From an uncultured Eubacteriales bacterium (GTDB lineage Bacteria; Bacillota; Clostridia; Lachnospirales; CAG-274), in NCBI GenBank assembly GCA_902497185.1, contig CABVEG010000018.1:1-12477 (forward strand): 12,477 nt of DNA, written 5' to 3'. Numbering within the stretch: the first letter of the stretch is position 1; the number at the start of each line of letters is the position of its first letter. Below the pieces are notes generated by a model, which was not told the DNA's origin, did not search any database, and saw only the letters and a list, made by a program, of their open reading frames with translations. A program made the translations under genes and the position numbers. Below are positions 6,533 through 12,477 of the stretch, one piece after another.

Positions 6533-7540
6533 TTGACTATATATGACATAGCAAAAGAAGCAGGAACTTCTATATCAACAGTATCAAGAGTGCTTAATAA
6601 TAAAACAAATGTAAATCCGGAAGTAAAAAAAAGAGTTGAAGAAGTACTTAAAAAATATAATTATAAACCAAGTGCCATTGCAAGAGGTATGGTATCAAAG
6701 ACTATGAAAAGTATTGCCTTGCTTACTGTAGATGTAAGAGTATCTCACTATGCCAGAATTATATATGTAATTGAGCAGGAATTCAGCAGAAAGGGCTACA
6801 ATGTTACTGTGTGCAACATAGGAAATTCCAAAGAGGAATGTTCAAGATATATTAGAATATTAGCAGAAAAGCAAGTTGATGGTATTGTACTAATAGGTTC
6901 AATTTTTAGCAAAATAATTGATACAGAGGAGAATATAAATCTTCTTAAAAATATTCCCGTAGTTATGGCTAATGGCAGCTTACCTTATGAAAATTTTAAA
7001 AGTGTAATGGTTGATGACCTTGGAACAATCAGAAGTATAACAGATTATCTTTTTGATAAGGGTTATAGAGATATTTATTATGTTAAGGATATGGATACCC
7101 CATCAGCTAATATTAAAACTGATGGTTTTAGAGAATCTCTTAAGCTTCATAACATTGAAAGGGTTGAAAGCAGAATTATTGAAACGGAATATGGTCTTGA
7201 TGGAGGAAGAGAGGCAGCAGATAAAATTATAGCATTAGGCAGAAAGTTTGATGCGGTTGTATTTGGTGAAGATATTACAGCTATAGGAGCTATGAAGCAG
7301 TTTATAAGGCGTGGATTTAAGGTTCCCGGTGATGTTGCAATTACAGGCTGTAATAACTGCAGCGAAACCAGAATATGTGAGCCTGAGCTGACAACAATAG
7401 ATAATAAGCCTGAGCTTCAGGGGCAGATGTGTGCTTCTATATTAAATGATATTTTAGAGGGGAAAAGTGTAGAAAACGGTTTGGTAATTAAAGCTGAAAT
7501 TGTGGAAAGAGCAAGCGTAAAAAAATTAAAAATGTTTTAA
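6533..7540 (+). CDS. LacI/GalR-family transcriptional regulator
   Basis: This is a 335-residue repressor of normal family length, read from TTG 6533. Residues 1-24 form the HTH (MTIYDIAKEAGTSISTVSRV, then LNN), close to the CcpA/GalR consensus. The hinge helix is PSAIARGM (about residues 46-53), with Met in place of the usual minor-groove-intercalating Leu. From residue 60 on is a periplasmic-binding-protein-like effector domain with family landmarks KQVDGIVLIG and VFGEDITAIGAMKQFIRRGFKVPGDVAITG (from about residue 240, quoted in part), then ELTTIDN. It has its own promoter and terminator and lies upstream of the dehydrogenase-transporter-HyuA operon in the same direction. The likely target is the pair of palindromes at 7633 and 7800, with a sugar acid or related substrate of the operon as inducer; this is inferred from position and from the family's preference for central-CG operators. 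Confidence 0.95.
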   Translation: MTIYDIAKEAGTSISTVSRVLNNKTNVNPEVKKRVEEVLKKYNYKPSAIARGMVSKTMKSIALLTVDVRVSHYARIIYVIEQEFSRKGYNVTVCNIGNSKEECSRYIRILAEKQVDGIVLIGSIFSKIIDTEENINLLKNIPVVMANGSLPYENFKSVMVDDLGTIRSITDYLFDKGYRDIYYVKDMDTPSANIKTDGFRESLKLHNIERVESRIIETEYGLDGGREAADKIIALGRKFDAVVFGEDITAIGAMKQFIRRGFKVPGDVAITGCNNCSETRICEPELTTIDNKPELQGQMCASILNDILEGKSVENGLVIKAEIVERASVKKLKMF

Positions 7541-7578
7541 AAACGGGTGCAGATGAAATTTATCTGCACCTGTTTTTT
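7541..7578 (+). terminator. Rho-independent terminator of the lacI-type gene
   Basis: A 14-bp stem pairs 7541-7554 (AAACGGGTGCAGAT) with 7562-7575 (ATCTGCACCTGTTT), with one G.U pair and a 7-base loop, followed by a T run to 7578. It begins at the base after the stop codon and insulates the regulator from the operon downstream. Confidence 0.93.
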
Positions 7579-7632
7579 GATATAAAGTAAGTGCGGATTT
7601 GTGCAATTTGTATAAAAATTTGATCAAAGTTG

Positions 7633-7646
7633 TGAAAGCGCTTTCA
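7633..7646. promoter_or_regulatory. Upstream LacI-family / cre-type operator
   Basis: TGAAAGCGCTTTCA is a perfect 14-bp palindrome with the central CG of LacI/GalR operators. It fits the cre consensus TGWAANCGNTNWCA exactly. Its centre is 167 bp upstream of the second copy. It may bind the regulator encoded just upstream, CcpA, or both. Confidence 0.85.
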
Positions 7647-7761
7647 AAATTGTTTTCTAATTTATATAGTTTTTACTTGATTTTTGAAAAAATACTGATT
7701 TTGAAATACATCTGACCTATTGTGAAAAACTAATGAAAGTTAGATTTTTGCGTTAATTTTG

Positions 7762-7790
7762 TTGACAATGGGGCTATGGGTTGTTATAAT
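7762..7790 (+). promoter_or_regulatory. Consensus sigma-A promoter of the dehydrogenase-transporter-HyuA operon
   Basis: TTGACA (7762-7767) and TATAAT (7785-7790) are both perfect and separated by exactly 17 bases. A TG at 7782-7783 adds an extended -10. Transcription should start near 7797. Such a strong promoter implies a need for tight repression, which the operator at 7800-7813 can supply. Confidence 0.92.
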
Positions 7791-7799
7791 TAAACCATA

Positions 7800-7813
7800 A
7801 GAAAGCGCTTTCA
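7800..7813. promoter_or_regulatory. Downstream LacI-family / cre-type operator at the transcription start
   Basis: AGAAAGCGCTTTCA shares 13 of 14 bases with the upstream operator, with the 12-bp core GAAAGCGCTTTC a perfect palindrome. It covers about +4 to +17 of the predicted transcript. A bound repressor would block promoter escape or act as a roadblock. Confidence 0.88.
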
Positions 7814-7857
7814 CAAAACAGAAAAACTAATTAATAAATAAAAGGAGATTAATAATT

Positions 7858-8865
7858 ATGAGAATTAAGTATGAGGAATTAGAAAACAAGTTTAAGGTTA
7901 TTTTAGAGAGCAGAGGTTTTTCAGAGAACAATGCAAAGGCTGCTGCATCAGTGTTTGCAAGAAACAGTCTTGATGGTATTTATTCCCATGGTGTAAACAG
8001 ATTTCCAAGAGTAATCAGTTATCTTGATAAGGGCGAAATTGATCCTTCAGCTATTGCAACAACAGAGCTTAAAATGGGTGCCTTTGAAAGATGGAACGGA
8101 CATAGAGGTTTTGGACCTTTAAATGCAACCTTGGCTATGGACAGAGCTTGTGAGCTTGCTAAAGAACACGGAATAGGTATTGTGGCTTTAGGTGACAATA
8201 ACCACTGGATGAGAGGCGGCAGCTACGGTTGGCAGGCAGCAGACAAGGGTTGTATTGGCATCTGTTGGTCAAACACAATGCCTAATATGCCTGCTTGGGG
8301 CGGCAAGGACAGAAAGATTGGAAATAATCCTTTTATTATGGCAGTACCAAGAAGTAATGGTGCTCATGTAGTTGTTGATTGTGCAGTATCTCAGTTCTCT
8401 TATGGCAAGATTGAAGAGGCAAGATTAAAGGGTCAGCAGTTGCCTGTTCCCGGCGGTTATGATACAGAGGGTAATCTTACTACAGACCCTGCTGAAATTG
8501 AAAAGACTTGGAGAGTTCTTCCTATGGGCTATTGGAAGGGCAGCGGTTTATCAATCCTTCTTGATGTGGTTGCAACAGTTTTAACAAATGCAAATTCTGT
8601 AGCCGAAATCGGTACTTTTGGCGATGAAGTGGGCTTAACTCAAATTATGATTGCTATTGACCCATCAAAGGCAAATACTCCTGAGGTTACAGACAGCATT
8701 GTTGATAAGATTATTGCTGATATTAAGTCATCTGAGCCTGTTAAGGAAGGCGGAGAGGTATTTTATCCCGGCGAGATTGAGTTAAATACACGCAAAGATA
8801 ATCTTGAAAATGGTATTCCTGTAATTGATGAAGTTTGGGAAAAGATTAATTCCTTAGTTAAGTAA
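7858..8865 (+). CDS. dlgD: Ldh_2-family dehydrogenase, 2,3-diketo-L-gulonate reductase (DlgD/YiaK)-like
   Basis: This 335-residue NAD(P)H oxidoreductase belongs to the malate/L-lactate/ureidoglycolate dehydrogenase family (non-Rossmann, cytoplasmic). Among the subgroups it looks most like E. coli YiaK/DlgD (3-dehydro-L-gulonate 2-dehydrogenase, EC 1.1.1.130), recalled from memory. Shared blocks are YSHGVNRFPR with catalytic H44, HWMRGGSYGWQAA, GCIGICWSNT, PAWGGKDRKIGNNP and VLPMGYWKGSGLSILLD. The length is the same to within a few residues. The E. coli enzyme reduces 2,3-diketo-L-gulonate to 3-keto-L-gulonate; here the substrate could be that or another 2-keto sugar acid, so the symbol is by similarity. 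It is the first gene after the consensus promoter and double operator. Lysine is AAG in 18 of 21 codons, like rplQ, which suggests strong expression when induced. Confidence 0.85.
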   Translation: MRIKYEELENKFKVILESRGFSENNAKAAASVFARNSLDGIYSHGVNRFPRVISYLDKGEIDPSAIATTELKMGAFERWNGHRGFGPLNATLAMDRACELAKEHGIGIVALGDNNHWMRGGSYGWQAADKGCIGICWSNTMPNMPAWGGKDRKIGNNPFIMAVPRSNGAHVVVDCAVSQFSYGKIEEARLKGQQLPVPGGYDTEGNLTTDPAEIEKTWRVLPMGYWKGSGLSILLDVVATVLTNANSVAEIGTFGDEVGLTQIMIAIDPSKANTPEVTDSIVDKIIADIKSSEPVKEGGEVFYPGEIELNTRKDNLENGIPVIDEVWEKINSLVK

Positions 8866-8882
8866 TATTGCTTGTCTTTAAA

Positions 8883-8890
8883 AGAGGTGA
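8883..8890 (+). promoter_or_regulatory. Ribosome binding site setting the transporter start
   Basis: AGAGGTGA lies five bases before the ATG at 8896. The frame also opens at TTG 8872, but that would put this site inside the gene and prepend a polar octapeptide to the first membrane helix. Confidence 0.75.
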
Positions 8891-8895
8891 ATTTT

Positions 8896-10242
8896 ATGGA
8901 ATATATTATTGGTATATTAATTCTGGTGTCATTTATATGTCTTGCCGTATATGCTGCCAGAGGCGGAAACCTTATGATGGGTATGCTTATTATGGCTATT
9001 ATATGGACAGTTCTTCCTATGATAGGCTTTAAGCTGGTAACTAATCCTGATTTTATATCAGCCAATCAGGACTTGGTTAATCTTTCATGGATAGATGCCT
9101 TTACAAAGGTTTTCCAAAGTGGACCTGAAGGTTGGGGTACAGTTCTTGTTAATGTAGTATTCGGTGCATGGTTTGGACGTGTTCTTCTTACAACAGGTAT
9201 TGCATCAACTTTAATAAGAAAAACAACAGAGCTTGGCGGTGATAAGCCTGCTATTACCTGTATTTTGCTTTGTGCTGTTACAACTGCTATCTTCTCTTCA
9301 CTTTTTGGTGCAGGTGCAGTTGTTGCAATAGGCGTTATCATTTTACCTATATTTATGTCACTTGGTATTCCTAAGGTGCTTTCAGTATGCTCCTTTATGT
9401 TAAGTATAGGTGCAGGTATGTTTATTAACCCTGTATTATTTGGTCAGTATACTGCATTCTTCCTTGATGAAGCAGGTAAGACTACATATCCTTATGAAAC
9501 TTATGTTCATTGGGGCAGTATTGCTCTTGGTGTTCAGCTTGCATTCACTTGCGTTCTTATTCTCTTTACTACGAGAAAGAAAAAAACTGTTCATTCATGG
9601 GCTGCACAAAGACCTGTAAGAGCAAAGAGAGATACAGCTCCGGGTTTATCACTCCTTACACCTTTTATACCTGTATTTTTACTTATAGTGTTTAAAGTTC
9701 CGATTATTTTAGGTTTCTTAATTGGTGGTTTTTATGCTTTACTTGTATGCGGCAGATTAAAGAATTTTAGAACAGCTTGCAGAACATTTAACAAGGACTT
9801 TTTTGATGGTGTTGTCGATACAGCGCCGCTTGTAGGCTTCCTTTTAATTGTACCTATGTTTAACAAGGCTGCTGAGCTTTGTATACCTTATTTCAATGTG
9901 TTATTTAATGGTATAATTCCTAACAATACACTTATTATATCAATAGCCTTTATGGTATTGGCACCATTAGGATTATTTAGAGGTCCATTTACATTATTTG
10001 GTTGTGGTGCTGCTACACTTGGAATTTTAAAGGGTATTGGTTTTTCAACTATGTATCTTGCGCCATTAATGATTGCTGCAACTACTGTAATGAATGTTTC
10101 ATGTTGTATTACCCAGTCATGGATCGTATGGGGTATAAGCTATGCTAAGATTTCAACAAAAGATTTTATGAAGATGAGTGTTATTTCAGGCTGGATAATT
10201 TGTATTATATTACAGGCGATTACATACTTTATGTTTGGTTAA
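8896..10242 (+). CDS. Polytopic membrane transporter, probably ion-transporter (IT) superfamily, for an organic or sugar acid
   Basis: From ATG 8896 this is a 448-residue, very hydrophobic protein with roughly eleven to twelve membrane segments and no cleavable signal peptide; the first helix begins at residue 3. Two Gly-rich re-entrant-like regions in each half point to the two-repeat build of the IT superfamily (GntP, CitMHS, C4-dicarboxylate carriers): FGAWFGRVLLTTGIAS (89-104) and SLFGAGAVVAIGVIILP (135-151), then FRGPFTLFGCGAATLGIL (361-378) and LAPLMIAATTVMNVS (388-402). A charged cytoplasmic loop (RKKKTVHSWAAQRPVRAKR, 227-245) separates the halves. I cannot name the exact family. Lying 30 bases after the dehydrogenase and 15 before the HyuA-like gene, it is most simply the uptake system for the operon's substrate, probably an anionic carbohydrate acid. 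Confidence 0.75.
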   Translation: MEYIIGILILVSFICLAVYAARGGNLMMGMLIMAIIWTVLPMIGFKLVTNPDFISANQDLVNLSWIDAFTKVFQSGPEGWGTVLVNVVFGAWFGRVLLTTGIASTLIRKTTELGGDKPAITCILLCAVTTAIFSSLFGAGAVVAIGVIILPIFMSLGIPKVLSVCSFMLSIGAGMFINPVLFGQYTAFFLDEAGKTTYPYETYVHWGSIALGVQLAFTCVLILFTTRKKKTVHSWAAQRPVRAKRDTAPGLSLLTPFIPVFLLIVFKVPIILGFLIGGFYALLVCGRLKNFRTACRTFNKDFFDGVVDTAPLVGFLLIVPMFNKAAELCIPYFNVLFNGIIPNNTLIISIAFMVLAPLGLFRGPFTLFGCGAATLGILKGIGFSTMYLAPLMIAATTVMNVSCCITQSWIVWGISYAKISTKDFMKMSVISGWIICIILQAITYFMFG

Positions 10243-10257
10243 GGAGGGTAAATTTTT

Positions 10258-12384
10258 ATGGATAGAAAGGTAAGAATGGGTATTGACGTAGGAGGTACTC
10301 ATACTAAGGCTGTAGTTATTGATAATGCTACTCACGAAATAATTGGAAAGTCATCTGTAAAGACTACTCACGATGACAAATATGGTGTTGCGACAGGTGT
10401 TGTTCAAGCCTTTGTAAATTGTATGAAGGAAAATAATATTAAGCCTGAGGATGTAATATTTGTTGCTCATTCTACAACACAGGCAACCAATGCCCTTATT
10501 GAAGGTGATGTTGCCACTGTAGGAATAATAGGTATGGGGCAGAAAGGTATTGAAAGCTTTTTGGCAAAGCGCCAGACAAAGCTTAAAGATATTGATCTTG
10601 GCTCAGGCAGAAAGATTAAAATTAAAAACAGATATATCAAGTCTGAGGATATAGATGAAATGACTGTTACAAAGGCAGTTAAGGAGCTTTCTAATGAGGG
10701 CGCAAATGTTATTGTGGCATCAGAGGCTTTTGGTGTGGATGACATTGCAGGCGAAGAATTTGTATATGACATTGCTCACAATAAACTTGGATTTGAAACA
10801 ACGGTTGCATCAGATATTACAAAGTTATATGGATTGACAAGAAGAACCAGAACTGCTGCAATTAATGCAAGTATACTTCCTAAAATGCTTAACACTGCAA
10901 ATTCAACTGAGGAAAGTGTAAGAAGTGCAGGTGTTAATGTTCCTCTTATGATAATGAGAGGTGACGGTGGCGTTATGGAAATAAATGAAATGAAAAAAAG
11001 ACCTGTATTAACAATGCTTTCAGGTCCTGCTGCCTCAGTTATGGGTTCACTTATGTATTTAAGAGCAAGTAACGGTGTATATTTTGAAGTAGGCGGTACT
11101 ACCGTAAATATAGGAGTTATTAAAAATGGACGTCCTGCCATTGACTACTCTATTGTAGGTGGTCACAGAACATATATAAGCTCTCTTGATGTAAGAGTAT
11201 TAGGTGTTGCAGGCGGTTCTATGATAAGAGTTAATAAAAATGGTGTTCACGATGTAGGTCCTCGTTCTGCTCATATAGCAGGTCTTGATTATGCTGTTTT
11301 CACTGATGAAAGCGAAATTGTAGACCCACAGCTTGAATTCTTTTCACCAAAGGAAGGGGATCCAGCTGATTATGTAGCCATTAAGCTTAAAAGCGGAAAG
11401 AGAATTACAATTACAAATAGCTGTGCTGCTAATGTATTGGGTCTTGTTAAGCCTACAGATTTCTCTTATGGTAATGTAAATTCTGCAAGAAAGGCTATGC
11501 AGCCTATAGCAGATTATTTGGGTATTACTGTTGAACAGGTGGCAGAGCAGATATTAACAAGAGCTTATGAAAAAATTTCTCCTATTATTATGGAGCTTGC
11601 TGAAAAATATAAACTTGAGCATGACCAAATTTCCCTTGTAGGTGTTGGCGGCGGTGCTACATCTCTCATTGGCTTTGTAGCTAAGAAAATGAATATTAAG
11701 TACAGTGTGCCTGAAAATGCAGAGGTAATTTCATCCATTGGTGTTGCTCTTGCAATGGTAAGAGATGTTGTCGAAAGAGTAGTGCCTAATCCAACTCCTG
11801 ATGACATCAGAAGTATTAAGATTGAGGCAATAAACAAGGCTGTTGAGAGCGGTGCGGCTCATGATTCTGTAGAGGTACATATTGAAATTGATCCTCAGAC
11901 ATCTAAGCTTACAGCTATTGCAACAGGCTCAACAGAGGTTAAGACAACTGATTTATTAAAGGAATGTTCAGAGGCAGAGGCAAGAAAACTTGCGGCTGAT
12001 GATCTTAGAACAACAGGAGATAAGCTTAATCTTGTAGGACAGACTAAGAATTTCTATGTTTATAATACGGAAAATAAGGGTAAATCACCTTTGAGAATAC
12101 TTGATAAAAAGGGATTTATTAAGGTTCAGAGAACAGACGGTAAAATTACTATGTGTAAGGCAACATCTTACAGAAGTGTGGTTTCATCTATGTGGGAGGA
12201 GCTTTCAATATTCAAAGCAGATTCTATTTTAAGACCTGACTATTACATTTGTGTAGGAGCAAGAGTAATGGACTTTAACGGCTCTGTGGACTTAGAGCAG
12301 ATTTTAATGCTTATGGATGTTGAAATGCAGATGGTAGATGGCAGTGAAGATATTATTGTTGTAGGTGCAAAGAATCAGTTGTAA
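10258..12384 (+). CDS. Hydantoinase/oxoprolinase (HyuA)-family ATPase with an unassigned C-terminal region
   Basis: This 708-residue protein has the ASKHA-type fold of the HyuA/5-oxoprolinase/acetone-carboxylase-beta family, whose members use ATP for amide hydrolysis or carboxylation. In order: phosphate-1 loop GIDVGGTHTKAVVID (8-22); HSTTQATNALIEG (71-83); RRTRTAAINASILPKM (195-210); MRGDGG (233-238), MQSNGG in many homologues; SGPAASV (255-261); phosphate-2 loop FEVGGTTVNIGVI (276-288), with Glu277 where relatives usually have Asp; VAGGSMIRVN (317-326); and VGVGGGATSLIGFVAKKMNI (461-480). Residues ~510-708 are less familiar. HyuA proteins normally act with a HyuB partner; none is visible, and the next gene's first 24 codons do not look like HyuB. 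It follows the transporter by 15 bases with an AAGGAGG site. Substrate and reaction are unknown. Confidence 0.85.
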   Translation: MDRKVRMGIDVGGTHTKAVVIDNATHEIIGKSSVKTTHDDKYGVATGVVQAFVNCMKENNIKPEDVIFVAHSTTQATNALIEGDVATVGIIGMGQKGIESFLAKRQTKLKDIDLGSGRKIKIKNRYIKSEDIDEMTVTKAVKELSNEGANVIVASEAFGVDDIAGEEFVYDIAHNKLGFETTVASDITKLYGLTRRTRTAAINASILPKMLNTANSTEESVRSAGVNVPLMIMRGDGGVMEINEMKKRPVLTMLSGPAASVMGSLMYLRASNGVYFEVGGTTVNIGVIKNGRPAIDYSIVGGHRTYISSLDVRVLGVAGGSMIRVNKNGVHDVGPRSAHIAGLDYAVFTDESEIVDPQLEFFSPKEGDPADYVAIKLKSGKRITITNSCAANVLGLVKPTDFSYGNVNSARKAMQPIADYLGITVEQVAEQILTRAYEKISPIIMELAEKYKLEHDQISLVGVGGGATSLIGFVAKKMNIKYSVPENAEVISSIGVALAMVRDVVERVVPNPTPDDIRSIKIEAINKAVESGAAHDSVEVHIEIDPQTSKLTAIATGSTEVKTTDLLKECSEAEARKLAADDLRTTGDKLNLVGQTKNFYVYNTENKGKSPLRILDKKGFIKVQRTDGKITMCKATSYRSVVSSMWEELSIFKADSILRPDYYICVGARVMDFNGSVDLEQILMLMDVEMQMVDGSEDIIVVGAKNQL

Positions 12385-12405
12385 TAAATACAAGGAGAGA
12401 GCGTT

Positions 12406-12477
12406 ATGGGAAAAATGACTAGGGAGCTTGTGAATGCTTTTCTTGGAAAGAAGAGAGAAATTAAAATTGAAGAAGAA
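12406..12477 (+). CDS. Start of an unidentified gene, cut by the window edge
   Basis: An ATG at 12406 opens a frame that runs to the last base: MGKMTRELVNAFLGKKREIK and then IEEE, 24 codons. AAGGAG at 12392-12397 is eight bases upstream, and the gap after the HyuA-like stop is only 21 bases with no terminator, so it belongs to the same operon. The N-terminus is charged and shows no signal peptide or membrane helix. It is too short to assign; a partner subunit or next enzyme of the pathway is the natural expectation. Confidence 0.75.
   Translation, partial: MGKMTRELVNAFLGKKREIKIEEE

Larger units (their letters stand above)
7579..7857 (+). promoter_or_regulatory. Non-coding control region of the dehydrogenase-transporter-HyuA operon
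   Basis: With the terminator before it, this makes a 317-base stretch without a gene. It holds an upstream palindrome (7633-7646), a consensus promoter (7762-7790), a downstream palindrome (7800-7813) and an AAAGGAG site (7841-7847) ten bases before the ATG at 7858. About 115 bases between the first palindrome and the -35 are AT-rich and hold only a weak dyad (CTAA-N6-TTAG, 7730-7743). No small gene or riboswitch was recognised. Confidence 0.8.

Noticed and set aside
7730..7743. Weak dyad CTAA-N6-TTAG, whose loop TGAAAG resembles an operator half-site.
   Set aside because: Only a 4-bp stem and a single half-site without its partner; too likely by chance in AT-rich DNA to be called a third operator.
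7579..7857. Riboswitch or small RNA in the 317-base gene-free region.
   Set aside because: Most of the region lies upstream of the predicted transcription start, and the ~60-base leader has no strong secondary structure or terminator hairpin beyond the operator palindrome.
7858..8865. Ureidoglycolate dehydrogenase (allantoin pathway) as the identity of the Ldh_2 enzyme, suggested by the hydantoinase-like neighbour.
   Set aside because: The HWMRGGSYGWQAA and PMGYWKGSG blocks resemble YiaK/DlgD more closely, and no other allantoin gene is present. Not fully excluded without alignment.
8763..9065. Open frame of about 100 codons on the minus strand across the dehydrogenase-transporter junction.
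   Set aside because: It is antisense to two well-supported genes, has no recognisable domain and no clear ribosome binding site.
9410..9695. Short plus-strand frames inside the transporter gene.
   Set aside because: They are out-of-frame readings of a continuous membrane-protein gene, without ribosome binding sites.
10467..11141. Minus-strand open frames opposite the HyuA-like gene.
   Set aside because: They are low-complexity hydrophobic translations typical of the reverse of a coding frame; the plus-strand motifs are decisive.

Overview
The window looks like an AT-rich Firmicutes chromosome, most likely from a Clostridia/Lachnospiraceae-type gut anaerobe. The main evidence is the rpoA-rplQ end of the large ribosomal-protein operon, where L17 (158 residues) carries two internal insertions of the kind I associate with Lachnospiraceae. 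Other support is strong AAGGAGG-type ribosome binding sites, TTG start codons on two regulators, tight intergenic spacing and oxygen-sensitive-looking flavin/Fe-S redox genes. The taxon is an inference; no rRNA or tRNA gene is present to confirm it.

Layout. (1) 1-1074: the 3' part of rpoA, then rplQ, closed by a strong hairpin terminator. (2) 1073-2930: an AraC-family regulator that overlaps an EamA/DMT exporter by 11 bases, ending in a hairpin shared with the convergent lysR gene. (3) 2937-6430: a LysR-type regulator divergent from a four-gene redox cluster (flavodoxin, cupin, flavodoxin-fold NAD(P)H/FMN reductase with a CX2CX2CX5C cluster motif, aldo/keto reductase), closed by a terminator. 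(4) 6473-7578: a LacI-family regulator with its own promoter and terminator. (5) 7579-7857: a regulatory region with two near-identical 14-bp palindromes flanking a textbook sigma-A promoter. (6) 7858-12477: an operon of a 2,3-diketo-L-gulonate reductase-like dehydrogenase (DlgD/YiaK type), a polytopic transporter, a hydantoinase/oxoprolinase (HyuA)-like ATPase with an unplaced C-terminal part, and the first 24 codons of a further gene.

How the parts may work together. The last operon has the logic of an inducible catabolic system: a LacI-family repressor, two operators about 16 helical turns apart with one just past the predicted transcription start, a permease, an oxidoreductase for a keto-sugar acid, and an ASKHA-fold ATPase of the HyuA family. 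Pairing a DlgD-type reductase with a HyuA-type protein is not the arrangement of the known E. coli yiaKLMNOPQRS pathway, so this operon is the best candidate for an undescribed system. The upstream LysR cluster looks like a redox or electrophile-response module whose signal cannot be read from sequence. No mobile element, CRISPR array, prophage or RNA gene was recognised.
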